NCBI GenBank assembly: GCA_965200265.1
Contig: OZ241357.1
Span: 992,001-1,056,000, forward strand
DNA length: 64,000 bases
Direction: 5' to 3'
DNA from: UBA2966 sp965200265
GTDB lineage: Bacteria; Pseudomonadota; Alphaproteobacteria; UBA2966
Each line of letters begins with the position of its first letter. The stretch's first letter is position 1. The position numbers were made by a program, and so were the translations under genes. The notes beneath the pieces were generated by a model. The model was given only the letters and a program-made list of their open reading frames with translations, was not told the DNA's origin and did not search any database. Of this stretch, positions 43,773-53,338 are shown in pieces.

Positions 43773-44420
43773 TCACGGAGATTCTCTGAAATAGATTTTC
43801 AAGAACTCAAACACTTCCCATTTTTGTTCCTCCGATGCCGATTGTACGATGGCCGTCACATTAAGCCATCCAGTTTCGTCGTTCCAATAGTTCTTCTTCA
43901 TGACCTGATGGCGTCCGCAAAGTGGTTGCCATTTGGTGGGATCGCGAGGATCGGTGTCAGCGTGCAGTGCATGAGGAGTTCTATGGTCAGGTGTGAGCTT
44001 GACGGTTCCTCCTCCCACGGGATCGATGTCTCCACCGCGAAGTCCACACCTGATACCACTCTCCGTCCACGCACAGCGTTGATCGTGGTCGGTCAGCACC
44101 TGTCGCCAGGTTGCGGCGGTAGGGCGGGTTCTTCGCGCTGCGGTGGCGCGACGTTCAGCGTTGGGCATCATATACTCGCTGACTCGCAAATCGCCACGGT
44201 TGCGCCATGAAAGGATAGTGTACCCCTTGTCGGTTCGCAGTTCGGACAGACGTTGATGCCAGTTTTCCGGAGCGTGCCCCGTCTCTGGATCGGTAGCGAC
44301 TTCGATCAACTGTTCGCGAGTGGCGACCTTGCCAAGATTGTCGAGGAAAAACGCTTCGATGCGTGCCCGTATCGAGTGCTGGAGATAGGGGCCTCTGATA
44401 ACGGCGTTTCTATCCGTCAT
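43773..44420 (-). CDS. HNH restriction endonuclease
   Basis: This 215-residue protein has an N-terminal winged-helix-like stretch (IRARIEAFFLDNLGKVATREQLIEVA ... NWHQRLSELRTDKGYTI) and a C-terminal HNH-type nuclease core: TPDHRTPHALHADTDPRDPTKWQPLCGRHQVMKKNYWND, with the metal-binding His pair and Asn. It is encoded after a DNA methyltransferase with an 11-nt overlap, the normal type II arrangement. Base composition is visibly more AT-rich than neighbours, so the pair was probably acquired. Recognition sequence unknown. Confidence 0.82.
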   Translation of the reverse strand: MTDRNAVIRGPYLQHSIRARIEAFFLDNLGKVATREQLIEVATDPETGHAPENWHQRLSELRTDKGYTILSWRNRGDLRVSEYMMPNAERRATAARRTRPTAATWRQVLTDHDQRCAWTESGIRCGLRGGDIDPVGGGTVKLTPDHRTPHALHADTDPRDPTKWQPLCGRHQVMKKNYWNDETGWLNVTAIVQSASEEQKWEVFEFLKIYFRESP

Positions 44421-45159
44421 TGGAATTCAGGAATTTGGCTATTCTTGTCCGCGTAATGGATAGGTACTCAATAGAACTGTCGCATAGAACAGCGTTGCGT
44501 CCAAGTCGCAGGCATACTTCTCCCGTAGTACCCGAGCCGCACATGGGATCGAGCACAATGTCGTTCTCCTTTGTTGTCATGAGAATCAACGGTTCGATAA
44601 CTGCAAGAGGTTTTTGTGCTGGATGTCCCGTCTGCTCATTTCGACCAACAAAACCGATGTTAAGCGGAGATTCGAGTACCGAAGGCGGACCAGGAATGAA
44701 TCTCATTTTTCCATTTTTCCATCGAATACACTGTTCTTCATTCAAGAAATTCTCAGGGTAGACCTTTGCATGATCGGCAGCAATATGAAGACATGTGTTT
44801 TGTGCAGATCGCCATCCTCGAATTACGGAGGGACAGTTCTTGTAAAACCACGTAAGCCATGCTAGAAGTCCGAAACCGCACGGAATACGAGCGATTTGCG
44901 ATGCCAATATCTCCGGAAACCCCCAGACGAACACATGATCGGAAATTCGACATGAAGCATGGATAACTTCAGTAAGCCAATTGTCATAGTCTGGTCGAGT
45001 ACCGCCAATCCCCTTGTTGTACCAAGGGTCAATAATGACTGTTCCGACCCTCATAGATGTCGTAAGCGTATCCAATACATCGGCAGCCGGCAGAATCTCG
45101 ACAGATGTTTTCTCCGCACGATTGGAGGAGAATTCTTCGAATAACAGCGCCTCACTCAT
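44410..45159 (-). CDS. DNA methyltransferase of a type II restriction-modification pair
   Basis: A 249-residue SAM-dependent N4/N6 amino methyltransferase. The catalytic motif IV reads VIIDPWYNKG (residues 41-50; DPWY in place of DPPY) and the SAM motif I reads DIVLDPMCGSGTTGE (residues 200-214), so the order is IV before I, the beta class. The GHPAQKPLAVIEPLI block before motif I is typical. It protects the site cut by the HNH enzyme encoded after it. The ATG at 45159 overlaps the stop of a transposase remnant by four bases. Confidence 0.85.
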   Translation of the reverse strand: MSEALLFEEFSSNRAEKTSVEILPAADVLDTLTTSMRVGTVIIDPWYNKGIGGTRPDYDNWLTEVIHASCRISDHVFVWGFPEILASQIARIPCGFGLLAWLTWFYKNCPSVIRGWRSAQNTCLHIAADHAKVYPENFLNEEQCIRWKNGKMRFIPGPPSVLESPLNIGFVGRNEQTGHPAQKPLAVIEPLILMTTKENDIVLDPMCGSGTTGEVCLRLGRNAVLCDSSIEYLSITRTRIAKFLNSNDG

Positions 45160-45390
45160 GACCGCGCTCCGGAGTCGGGGGCATTGTCGGCAGTGAGAGC
45201 ATCGTGCTCGGGATGTTCCCCGTCCATGCCGGTGACGACCGCACCCATGATATCGAGGGTATCGAGGTCGTGGAAGTTGTGCTTACCGGCGAACCCCGGG
45301 ATATACGATTGAGATATTTCAGGTTCATCTTGTGGAACGTTCCTTCGTGAGTGCGCTTGAGCATGTCGATCCGGAATCGCTCATGAGCGA
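45156..45390 (-). pseudogene. IS1595-type transposase remnant with frameshift
   Basis: Reading leftward, FRIDMLKRTHEGTFHKMNLKYLNR is followed, after a one-base shift, by YIPGFAGKHNFHDLDTLDIMGAV and VTGMDGEHPEH. This matches the end of IS1595-family transposases (typically WSMLKR..KGTFH..SPKHL.RYV.EFAGRHN). The DDE core upstream is gone. The last codons run to a TGA at 45156-45158 that overlaps the ATG of the methyltransferase gene. No terminal inverted repeats were found. Confidence 0.72.
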
Positions 45391-45524
45391 ACCCTCAAGT
45401 CTTGCCGGTCGCCCGGTCGATTCGGTCGGATCCGGCGACCGAACCCCGCTACCCTCGAACGCCCCGTCCCGGCTCCCGAAACCCGCGCGATACGCATATA
45501 CGCGCATATGCAAGGATCAGGGCG

Positions 45525-47543
45525 CTAAATGTCCAGGTCCCGGACCCCGGCGGCCTTTTCCTGGATGAAGGCCAGCCTGAGCTCCGGCTTCCTGCCCATG
45601 AGGCTCTCCACCAGCCGGTCCGTTTCCGCGCCTTCCGGTTCCGGGACGGTGACGCGCAGCAGGGTGCGCTTGCCGGGCGCCATGGCGGTTTCCTTGAGCT
45701 GGGCCGCCGGCATCTCGCCCAAGCCCTTGAACCGGCTGATCTCGACCTTGCCCCGGCCGTCGAACTCCTCGGCCAGCAACTCGTCGCGGTGCGCGTCGTC
45801 CCGCGCGTACAGCGTCTTGCCGCCCTGACTCAGGCGATAGAGGGGCGGTACGGCGAGGTAGAGATGGCCGTTGTCGAGCAGGGCGGGCATCTCCCGGAAG
45901 AAGAACGTCATCAGGAGCGACGCGATGTGGGCGCCGTCGACGTCCGCGTCCGTCATGATGATGACCTTGTCGTAGCGGAGCTTGTCTTCCCGGTATCCCT
46001 CGCCCGCGCCGCAGCCGAGCGCGACCATGAGGTCCGACAGTTCGCGGTTGGCGCGCAGCTTGTCCTGTCCGGCGCTGGCGACGTTGAGGATCTTGCCCCG
46101 CATGGGCAGGACGGCCTGGGTCACGCGGTCCCGCGCCTGCTTCGCCGAGCCGCCGGCCGAGTCCCCCTCGACGATGAACAGCTCGGTGCCGTCCTTCTGG
46201 CTCCGCGTGCAGTCGGTGAGGTTTCCGGGAAGCCGCCCGCGCCGGCCCGCCGTCTTGCGCGAAAGGTCCCGTTCCTGGCGCCGCCGGAGCCGCTCCTCGG
46301 CGCGCTCCACGACGAAGTCGAGCAGCCGCCGCGCGCTTTCGGGCGCGCCGGAGAGCCAGTGGTCGAGATGGTCCCGGACCGCCGACTCGACCAGTGCCCG
46401 GGCCTTGGGGCTGGCCAGCTTCTGCTTGGTCTGCCCGTGGAACTGCGGCTCGGCGATGAACACCGAGAGGATGCCGGCCATCGAGCCGACGACGTCGTCC
46501 GCCGTGATCTGGGCCGCCCGGCGGTTGTTCAGGCGTTCGCCGTAGTCCCGCAGCGCCTTCGACAGGGCGGCCCTCAATCCCGCCTCGTGGGCGCCGCCCT
46601 CGGGCGTCGGGACCGTGTTGCAGTAGGAGCTCAGGAAGGGATCGCCGGCGGCGAGCCAGGCGATGGCCCACTCGACCCGGCCTCCTCGGGCGTCCATGGC
46701 CACCCGGCCGGCGAACGGCGCGTCGGTGACCGCTTCCGACCCCTCGGTCATCGCGGCGAGGTAATCGACGATGCCGCCCGGAAAGTGGAGCCTTTCCCCG
46801 GCGGGGGTCTCGTCCTTTCCCTTCAGCAGCGCTTCGTCGCAGGACCAGTCGATCTCGACGCCGCCGTACACGAAGGCCTTGGAACGGGCCATGCGATAGA
46901 GCTTCGCCGGCTCCAGCGCCGCATTCCGGCCGAAAATTTCGGGGTCCGGCCGAAAGGCGACCTTGGTGCCTCGCCGGCTGCCGCAGCGGCCGCGGTCCTC
47001 GAGCGGCGATTCGGGCTTCCCCCGGGAATAGCGTTGCGACCAGAGCCGCCTGTTTCGCGCCACCTCGATCTCGAACCGGTCCGACAGCGCGTTGACGACC
47101 GACACGCCGACGCCGTGCAGCCCGCCCGCCGTGTGGTACACCTTGTCGCTGAACTTGCCGCCCGAATGCAGCGTCGTGAGGATGACCTCCAGGGCGGACT
47201 TGTCCTCGAACCTGGGGTGGGGGTCGACCGGGATGCCGCGGCCGTCGTCCTCGACCGTGAGGGTCCCGTCCGGTCCCAGGTTCATCGAGATGCGGCCGGC
47301 GTGGCCCGCCACCGCCTCGTCCATGGCGTTGTCGAGGACCTCGGCCGCCAGATGATGCAGGCCGGCCTCGTCGGTTCCTCCGACGTACATGCCGGGGCGC
47401 CGGCGCACGGGCTCGAGACCCTCCAGGACCTCTATGTCGCTGGCGGAGTACCCGGCGTTCCCCCGTTTCCGGGGGGTCGGGCGTTTGCCGGGCTTCGGGC
47501 GTTCGCCGCCGTTCTCGAACAGGTCGTTTATCGCCGTCGACAC
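45525..47543 (-). CDS. parE: DNA topoisomerase IV subunit B
   Basis: A 672-residue ATPase subunit of the decatenating topoisomerase. It has EVLDNAMDEAVAGHA, VEDDGRGIPVDPHP, TLHSGGKF..KVYHTAGGLHGVG (ATP lid), the Toprim motif FIVEGDSAGGSAKQARDR and TDADVDGAHIASLLMTFFFREM, and the C-terminal ISRFKGLGEMPAAQLKETAM. Features such as TDADVDGAHI and length fit ParE rather than GyrB, which carries a longer insert in many proteobacteria. Confidence 0.93.
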   Translation of the reverse strand: MSTAINDLFENGGERPKPGKRPTPRKRGNAGYSASDIEVLEGLEPVRRRPGMYVGGTDEAGLHHLAAEVLDNAMDEAVAGHAGRISMNLGPDGTLTVEDDGRGIPVDPHPRFEDKSALEVILTTLHSGGKFSDKVYHTAGGLHGVGVSVVNALSDRFEIEVARNRRLWSQRYSRGKPESPLEDRGRCGSRRGTKVAFRPDPEIFGRNAALEPAKLYRMARSKAFVYGGVEIDWSCDEALLKGKDETPAGERLHFPGGIVDYLAAMTEGSEAVTDAPFAGRVAMDARGGRVEWAIAWLAAGDPFLSSYCNTVPTPEGGAHEAGLRAALSKALRDYGERLNNRRAAQITADDVVGSMAGILSVFIAEPQFHGQTKQKLASPKARALVESAVRDHLDHWLSGAPESARRLLDFVVERAEERLRRRQERDLSRKTAGRRGRLPGNLTDCTRSQKDGTELFIVEGDSAGGSAKQARDRVTQAVLPMRGKILNVASAGQDKLRANRELSDLMVALGCGAGEGYREDKLRYDKVIIMTDADVDGAHIASLLMTFFFREMPALLDNGHLYLAVPPLYRLSQGGKTLYARDDAHRDELLAEEFDGRGKVEISRFKGLGEMPAAQLKETAMAPGKRTLLRVTVPEPEGAETDRLVESLMGRKPELRLAFIQEKAAGVRDLDI

Positions 47544-47734
47544 CCGGCGCGCCTCCGCGGTGGTCTGGTCGGTGCTCGCGGCGGCACATTATACGGTATG
47601 CCCACCCTCGGCAACGACGACATCTGGCCCGAATCGGGATCGCGGCGCACCGACCGGCCGTGCCCGGTCCCGGACGGACGGAGGGGGCCGGCGCGGGCCG
47701 GCCCTCTCCGAGCCGGGTTCCGGGATTTCTCCCG

Positions 47735-49144
47735 TCAGACGCTGTAGTACATCGAGAACTCGATGGGGTGGGTCGTCTGCTCGAAGGCGTAGACCTCGTC
47801 CCACTTGAGCTCCATGTAGCCGTCGATGATGTCGTCGGTGAAGACGTCGCCCTTCTTGAGGAAGTCGCGGTCGGCGTCGAGCGATTCGAGCGCCTGACGC
47901 AGCGAGCCGCATACCGTGGGGACGTCCTTCAGTTCCTCCGGCGGCAGGTCGTACAGGTTCTTGTCCATCGGGTCGCCCGGGTGGATCCTGTTCTCGATTC
48001 CGTCGAGGCCCGCCATCAACATGGCCGCGAAGGTGAGATAGGGGTTCGCGGCGGGGTCGGGGAAGCGGACCTCGACGCGCTTCCCGCCGGGGCTGGACGC
48101 ATAGGGGATACGGCAGGACGCCGAGCGGTTCCGCGCCGAATAGGCCAGCAGCACCGGCGCCTCGAAACCCGGCACCAGCCGTTTGTAGCTGTTGGTGGTC
48201 GGGTTGGAAAAGGCGTTGATCGCGCGGGCGTGCCGCATGATGCCGCCGATGTAGTAGAGCGCGTTTTCCGACAGGTCTGCGTATCCGGTGCCGGCGAAGA
48301 TGTTGTCGTCGCCTCTCCAGATGGACTGGTGGGTATGCATTCCCGAACCGTTGTCGTCCATGACGGGTTTGGGCATGAACGTCGCGGTCTTGCCGTAGGA
48401 GTGCGCCACGTTGTGCACGACGTACTTGTAGATCTGCGTCATGTCGGCGGTGCGCACGAGGTCTGCGCCCCGGAGGCCGAGCTCGTTCTGCGACGGCGCG
48501 ACCTCGTGGTGGTGCTTCTCGGTGTCGAGACCCATCTCGCGCATGATGGTGGTCATCTCGGCGCGCAGGTCGCCCATCGAGTCGACCGGCGGCACGGGGA
48601 AGTATCCGCCCTTGGTAGGGGGGCGGTGACCGGTGTTGCCGCCCTCGAACCGGCGGTCGCTGTTGTACGGGCCTTCCTCCTGGTCGATGACGTAGGAGCA
48701 TACGTTCGTGCTGACGTTGAAGCGCACGTCGTCGAACACGAAGAACTCCGGCTCGGGGCCGAACATGGCGCGGTCGCCGATTCCCGTGAAGCCGAGATGG
48801 GTCTCGGCCCGCTTGGCCACCGACCGCGGGTCCCGCGAGTAGCCCTCGCCCGTCGTCGGCTCGATCACGTCGCAGAAGACGATCAGCGAATTCTGGGCGG
48901 CGAAGGGGTCCATCGTCGCGGTTTCCGGGTCGGGCGCCAGCGTCATGTCGGACTGGCTGATGTCCTTCCAGCCGGCGATGGACGAGCCGTCGAACATGAC
49001 CCCGTCCTCGAACATCTCCTCGTCGACCATGTTCACGTCCATGGCGAGGTGCTGCCATTTCCCCCGCGGGTCCGTGAAGCGCAGGTCTACGTACTTGACA
49101 TCGTTGTCCTCGATCGACTTGAGGACCGAATTGGCGTCGGACAT
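47735..49144 (-). CDS. glnA: Glutamine synthetase, type I
   Basis: A 469-residue ATP-dependent ligase of glutamate and ammonia that forms the dodecameric GSI. It has DPRGKWQHLAMDV, VMFDGSSIAGWK, FFVFDDVRF, GSGMHTHQSIW, and the regulatory adenylylation loop DKNLYDLPPEE with the tyrosine modified by GlnE. The glnB gene lies 58 bp upstream on the same strand, in the operon common in alphaproteobacteria. Start at 49144. Confidence 0.97.
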   Translation of the reverse strand: MSDANSVLKSIEDNDVKYVDLRFTDPRGKWQHLAMDVNMVDEEMFEDGVMFDGSSIAGWKDISQSDMTLAPDPETATMDPFAAQNSLIVFCDVIEPTTGEGYSRDPRSVAKRAETHLGFTGIGDRAMFGPEPEFFVFDDVRFNVSTNVCSYVIDQEEGPYNSDRRFEGGNTGHRPPTKGGYFPVPPVDSMGDLRAEMTTIMREMGLDTEKHHHEVAPSQNELGLRGADLVRTADMTQIYKYVVHNVAHSYGKTATFMPKPVMDDNGSGMHTHQSIWRGDDNIFAGTGYADLSENALYYIGGIMRHARAINAFSNPTTNSYKRLVPGFEAPVLLAYSARNRSASCRIPYASSPGGKRVEVRFPDPAANPYLTFAAMLMAGLDGIENRIHPGDPMDKNLYDLPPEELKDVPTVCGSLRQALESLDADRDFLKKGDVFTDDIIDGYMELKWDEVYAFEQTTHPIEFSMYYSV

Positions 49145-49202
49145 GGTTTCCCTTCCTTCTTCCTTGTTTCCCGTTGTGGACTTCGCAACCCCGGGGGAGG
49201 CG

Positions 49203-49541
49203 TCAGATGGCCTCGGCTCCCGTTTCTCCCGTTCGTATCCTGACGGCTTCCTCGATGGACGAGACGAATATCTTCCCATCGCCGATCCGGCCCGTGTGGG
49301 CCGCCTGCCGTATGGCTTCCACCGCGCGTTCGAGCATACCGTCCTCGAGTACGATCTCGATCTTCACCTTGGGCAGGAAGTCCACCACGTACTCGGCGCC
49401 CCGGTAGAGCTCGGTGTGGCCTTTCTGGCGGCCGAATCCCTTGGCCTCCGTCACGGTTATCCCCTGCAATCCGATCTCGTGCAAGGCGTCCTTCACCTCG
49501 TCGAGCTTGAAGGGCTTGATGACGGCTTCGATCTTTTTCAT
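49203..49541 (-). CDS. glnB: Nitrogen regulatory protein PII
   Basis: A 112-residue PII trimer subunit, MKKIEAVIKPFKLDEVKDAL at the start. The T-loop reads KGHTELYRGAEYVVDFLPK, carrying the uridylylated tyrosine (Y51), and GRIGDGKIFV is the ATP/2-oxoglutarate site. It senses 2-oxoglutarate and controls GlnE and NtrB. No sigma-54 promoter could be seen upstream within 100 bp. Confidence 0.97.
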   Translation of the reverse strand: MKKIEAVIKPFKLDEVKDALHEIGLQGITVTEAKGFGRQKGHTELYRGAEYVVDFLPKVKIEIVLEDGMLERAVEAIRQAAHTGRIGDGKIFVSSIEEAVRIRTGETGAEAI

Positions 49542-49772
49542 GGCGTCGGTCTCCGTTGGACAACCCGAAGTGGATACTGAACGATCACTGCCGGCGGCGC
49601 GCCTGGTTGCGCCGCCGCGTATGCAAAAAACGCCGGAACCCCGTGGTTCTCCGTCGCCGGATCGCGGCGGTTCCGCCCGGACATCCGATCGGCGCGCCCG
49701 GACGCCGGTCGGGGCGGCGCAGCGCCTCGATACGCACGAAGGAGCGGGGTTCCGCGGTTCCCGGCCCGGCCC

Positions 49773-51071
49773 TCAGAGGTCCTTGAGGAAGTACAGCACG
49801 CTGGCGGCCGCCAGCAACCACATGGCGACGTGGATCTGGCCGATCTTGCCGGTCAACGCCTTGACCACGACGTAGGCGGTGAAGCCGATGGCGATGCCGT
49901 TGGCGATGCTGAAGGTGAACGGCATCACCACCGCGGCCAGGATTGCCGGGCCGTAGTCGCCGATGTCCTCCCAGTCGAGGTCCTTGAGGTTGCGGGCGAA
50001 GAAGGTCGCCACGAACACCAGCGCCGGCGCCGTCGCCCATCCGGGGATGGTCTTGGCGAGGGGGGCCAGGAACAGGCACAGCAGGAACAGCACCGCGCAG
50101 GTGACGGCCGTCAACCCGGTGCGCCCGCCTTCCTTGATGCCGGCGCCGCTCTCGATGTAGCTCGTGGTGGTGCTGGTGCCGACGAGGCTGCCCACGGTGC
50201 TGGCGATCGAATCGGAGAACACCGCGCGGCCGATGCCCGCGACCTTGCCGTTCTCGTCCACCTTTCCCGCCATGTTGGCCACCGAGGTCAACGTTCCCGC
50301 GGTATCGAAGAAATCGACGAACAGGAACGTCAGCACGACGATCACGAGGCCGAGCTCGAACACCCCGGCGACGTCGAGGGCGAGGAACGTCGGCGCCAGA
50401 CTCGGCGGCGCCCAGGCGCCGCCGCCCCAGGTCGCGTCGCCGGTAATCAGGCCGAGGCCGGTGACGGCCAGGATGCCGATGACGATGGCGCCCGGAATCC
50501 TGCGCGCGTCGAGCACCATGATGACGATGAAGCCGAGGCAGGCGAGGGCCGCGGTCGAGCTGGTCAGGTCGCCGATCGTCACCAGGGTGGCGGGGCTGTC
50601 GACCACGATGCCGGCGTTGCGCAGGCCGATGATCGCGAGAAAGAAGCCGATCCCGGCGCTGACCCCGAAGCGCAGGCTCATCGGCACCGCCTCGATGATC
50701 CACTGCCGGAACCTGGTGGCGCTCAGGGCGATGAACAGGACGCCGGAGCAGAACACGGCGCCCAGCGCGACCTGCCAGGCATGGCCCATGCCGAGGACCA
50801 CGCCGTAGGTGAAGAAGGCGTTGAGGCCCATGCCGGGCGCCAGCGCCACCGGCCAGTTGGCCCACAGGCCCATGATCCCGGTGCCGACCACCGCGGCGAT
50901 GATGGTGGCGGTGAAGACGGCGCCGAAATCCATCCCCGCGTCCTGGAGGATCAGCGGGTTGACGACGATGATGTAGGCCATCGTCAGGAAGGTGGCGGCG
51001 CCGGCAACGATCTCCCGCCGCACCGTGGTGTCGTTCTCCTGGAGCTTGAAGTGCCGATCGATGAAGTTCAC
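49773..51071 (-). CDS. NCS2-family purine/xanthine permease (AzgA type)
   Basis: A 432-residue inner-membrane transporter with about 13 segments. It has REIVAGAATFLTMAYIIVVNP near the N-terminus, GMGLNAFFTYGVV, and the motif FVDFFDTAGTLTSVANMAG characteristic of the AzgA-like (adenine/guanine/hypoxanthine) branch, then GTSTTTSYIESGAGI. It probably imports a purine base with protons. It is on the same strand as glnB but separated by 230 bp with no promoter I could recognise. Confidence 0.92.
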   Translation of the reverse strand: MNFIDRHFKLQENDTTVRREIVAGAATFLTMAYIIVVNPLILQDAGMDFGAVFTATIIAAVVGTGIMGLWANWPVALAPGMGLNAFFTYGVVLGMGHAWQVALGAVFCSGVLFIALSATRFRQWIIEAVPMSLRFGVSAGIGFFLAIIGLRNAGIVVDSPATLVTIGDLTSSTAALACLGFIVIMVLDARRIPGAIVIGILAVTGLGLITGDATWGGGAWAPPSLAPTFLALDVAGVFELGLVIVVLTFLFVDFFDTAGTLTSVANMAGKVDENGKVAGIGRAVFSDSIASTVGSLVGTSTTTSYIESGAGIKEGGRTGLTAVTCAVLFLLCLFLAPLAKTIPGWATAPALVFVATFFARNLKDLDWEDIGDYGPAILAAVVMPFTFSIANGIAIGFTAYVVVKALTGKIGQIHVAMWLLAAASVLYFLKDL

Positions 51072-51268
51072 TGGATGCTTGCCCTGTATCGAGGATTGCC
51101 GGAGCGTGGTTCGTGGCGCGAAGACTGATCCAAAACCTTCATGGTTTCAACATGCCGGGCGTCCGCGGCCCACTTTTCAGGCTTCGACCCTATCACGACC
51201 GCGCCCGTGTTTGCCACCGCCGTCTCGACGCCGGCGGCGGACGTCGGCCGCCCGCCGCCTGCGGCGCG

Positions 51269-53338
51269 TCAGGTTCCGGGGGACGGTCCGCCCGCGAGCG
51301 GCGGGTCGCGGGCGTCGCGCCGCCGCAGCAGGCGCAGGCGCACCGGACTTCCTTCCGAAACCCGGAGTTGCCGCTGGCCCCACGAATCCAGCGAGACCGC
51401 GTCCGTCGGCATCTCGTCGGCGGTGCGCACCCACCCCCGCAGCGGGACGGGGACGCGGCCCAGCGCCTCCGCCAGGTCGTCGTCGCGCAGGCCGCGCTCG
51501 GCCGCGGTTCGGGGATGGACGCGGAACACCCGGTGCCGGCCGAGGTCGCCGACGCAGGATTCGTCCTCCCCGACGACCGCCAGCTCCCACCAGTCGGGCC
51601 GCGCGGCCGCGCGCAGGGCTTCGGTCGCTCCGGCGTCCAGGCCTCCCGCGTCCGACACGACGACGCCGTACACGTCGCGGGCCACCGCGGCGGAGAGGAA
51701 TCCGTCGGCGACGTCCGCCGCCACGAGCTCGGGTTCGCGCTCGCGCGGCGCCCCGTAACCGCCGCCGCCGGCCGTATGGGCGACCACGACGTCATCGCGG
51801 GACAGGGGGACGCCGCTCGCCTTGCCCGGCGTGGCGAGGGCGGCGGCCTCGCCGTTCCCCGACCGGATGGCGTAGGCGTTGGGCGCGCCGCTGGCGCCGC
51901 CGAGTACGCCGAACGGCGGCACGATGGCCCGGTCCGACACCAGCGAGAACGTTGCCCGCCGGGCCAGGGACCTGATCTCGAGCCGGAGGCCGAACCCGCC
52001 GCGCCGGCGCCCGTGGCCGCACGAATCGGCGCGGATCTCCTCGCGCACGACTTCCAGCGGGAAGTGTGTCTCGATGGCCTCGGCGGGCAGGATCGGCTGG
52101 TTGTCGGCCCAGTCGACGGTCCCGAACACTGACGATCCGTCGTGTTCCGCGAACCCGCCGGAGCCGCCCACCGGGACCTCGTAGAAGACGTAGGCGCGCC
52201 CGGTGCGGTCGTCCACGCCTCCGATCAGGGTGTGGTTGGACGTCCCCTGCATGTCGCCGGCCATGCGCTCGGGCAGCGCCGCCGCCAGCGCGGCCATGGT
52301 CAGGGTGATCGCGCGGCGGCGGATTTCCGCGTGCGCGCCGCAGGGCGCCGGCGGGACGGCGTTGACGACGGTGCCGGGCGCGGCCGTGAAGGAGAGGGGG
52401 GCGAAGATGCCCTGGTTGATCGGGTCGTCGGGGTCGAGGAAGGCCTTGAGCGCGATCACCGCGCCGGCGGCGCTGACGGCGAGCGAGGCGTTGACCACGC
52501 CGGCGACCTGCTTCGAGGAGCCGGAGAAGTCGATGCGCATGGCGTCGTCCTCGACGGTCAGCGCGAGGCGGAGGAGCACGGGGTCGAAGACGCCGTCGTG
52601 ATAGAACTCGAGATAGTCCTCGGCGCGGTAGGTGCCGTCGGGAAGCGCGCGGATGCGCTCGCGCGTGCGCCGCTCGGTTCGCGCGACGTTGTGGTCGACG
52701 CAGGCGGCGATGGTTTCCGGGCCGTGGCGGTCGAGGATCTCCCGGATGCGACTCTCGGCCACGCGGCAGGTGGACAGCATGGCGCGGAAGTCGCCCTTGC
52801 GGTTCTCGGGCACGCGCATGTTGCTGAACAGGAGGTCGAGCGCGGCCTGGTTGGGCTCGCCCCGTTCGTGGATCCGGATCGGCGGGATGCGCACGCCTTC
52901 CTGAAGTATCTCGGTCGCCAGGCCGGACATGCTGCCGGGCACCATGCCGCCGACGTCGTCCCAGTGGGAACGGTTGGCGGCGAAGAAGACCGCCGTGCGG
53001 CCCTCGAAGATCGGATAGAGCATGGTGACGTCGTTGAGGTGCGTTCCGCCCCGGTAGGCGTCGTTCATCAGGAAGACGTCGCCGGGATGCACGTCGCCGC
53101 CGCAGGCGTCCAGGATCGCCTCGACGGTCCACGGCATGGGCACCACGTGGACCGGCAGATCTTCCCGGGATTGGGCGACGAGGCGCCCCTCGCCGTCGAA
53201 CAGCGCGCACGAGAAGTCCTTCATCTCGGTGATGGTCACGGAATAGGCGGCGCGGATCATGGTCGCGCGCATTTCGCGCACGACGGCGATCAGCCGTTCG
53301 GTGACGACCTCGACCGTGACGGGGTCGAGCCCGCTCAT
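51269..53338 (-). CDS. hyuB: Hydantoinase B/N-methylhydantoinase-type subunit
   Basis: A 689-residue enzyme subunit that hydrolyses cyclic imides such as hydantoins in an ATP-dependent complex with HyuA. It has VTERLIAVVREMRATMIRAAYSVTITEMKDFS, PGDVFLMNDAYRGGTHLNDVT, VFFAANRSHWDDVGGMVPGSM, and EVPVGGSGGFAEHDG. It is about 120 residues longer than most HyuB proteins, with an added C-terminal stretch (after about 570). Its first codon overlaps the HyuA stop by four bases. Confidence 0.88.
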   Translation of the reverse strand: MSGLDPVTVEVVTERLIAVVREMRATMIRAAYSVTITEMKDFSCALFDGEGRLVAQSREDLPVHVVPMPWTVEAILDACGGDVHPGDVFLMNDAYRGGTHLNDVTMLYPIFEGRTAVFFAANRSHWDDVGGMVPGSMSGLATEILQEGVRIPPIRIHERGEPNQAALDLLFSNMRVPENRKGDFRAMLSTCRVAESRIREILDRHGPETIAACVDHNVARTERRTRERIRALPDGTYRAEDYLEFYHDGVFDPVLLRLALTVEDDAMRIDFSGSSKQVAGVVNASLAVSAAGAVIALKAFLDPDDPINQGIFAPLSFTAAPGTVVNAVPPAPCGAHAEIRRRAITLTMAALAAALPERMAGDMQGTSNHTLIGGVDDRTGRAYVFYEVPVGGSGGFAEHDGSSVFGTVDWADNQPILPAEAIETHFPLEVVREEIRADSCGHGRRRGGFGLRLEIRSLARRATFSLVSDRAIVPPFGVLGGASGAPNAYAIRSGNGEAAALATPGKASGVPLSRDDVVVAHTAGGGGYGAPREREPELVAADVADGFLSAAVARDVYGVVVSDAGGLDAGATEALRAAARPDWWELAVVGEDESCVGDLGRHRVFRVHPRTAAERGLRDDDLAEALGRVPVPLRGWVRTADEMPTDAVSLDSWGQRQLRVSEGSPVRLRLLRRRDARDPPLAGGPSPGT

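Noticed and set aside
45391..45524. Complete IS1595 element upstream of the restriction system
   Set aside because: Only the last part of the transposase is there; no terminal inverted repeats or target duplication were found, so it is listed only as a remnant.
49592..49625. Hairpin CGGCGGCGC ... GCGCCGCCG upstream of glnB as terminator
   Set aside because: It has no T-tract on the proper side for either strand and lies 50 bp from the glnB start; no function can be supported.
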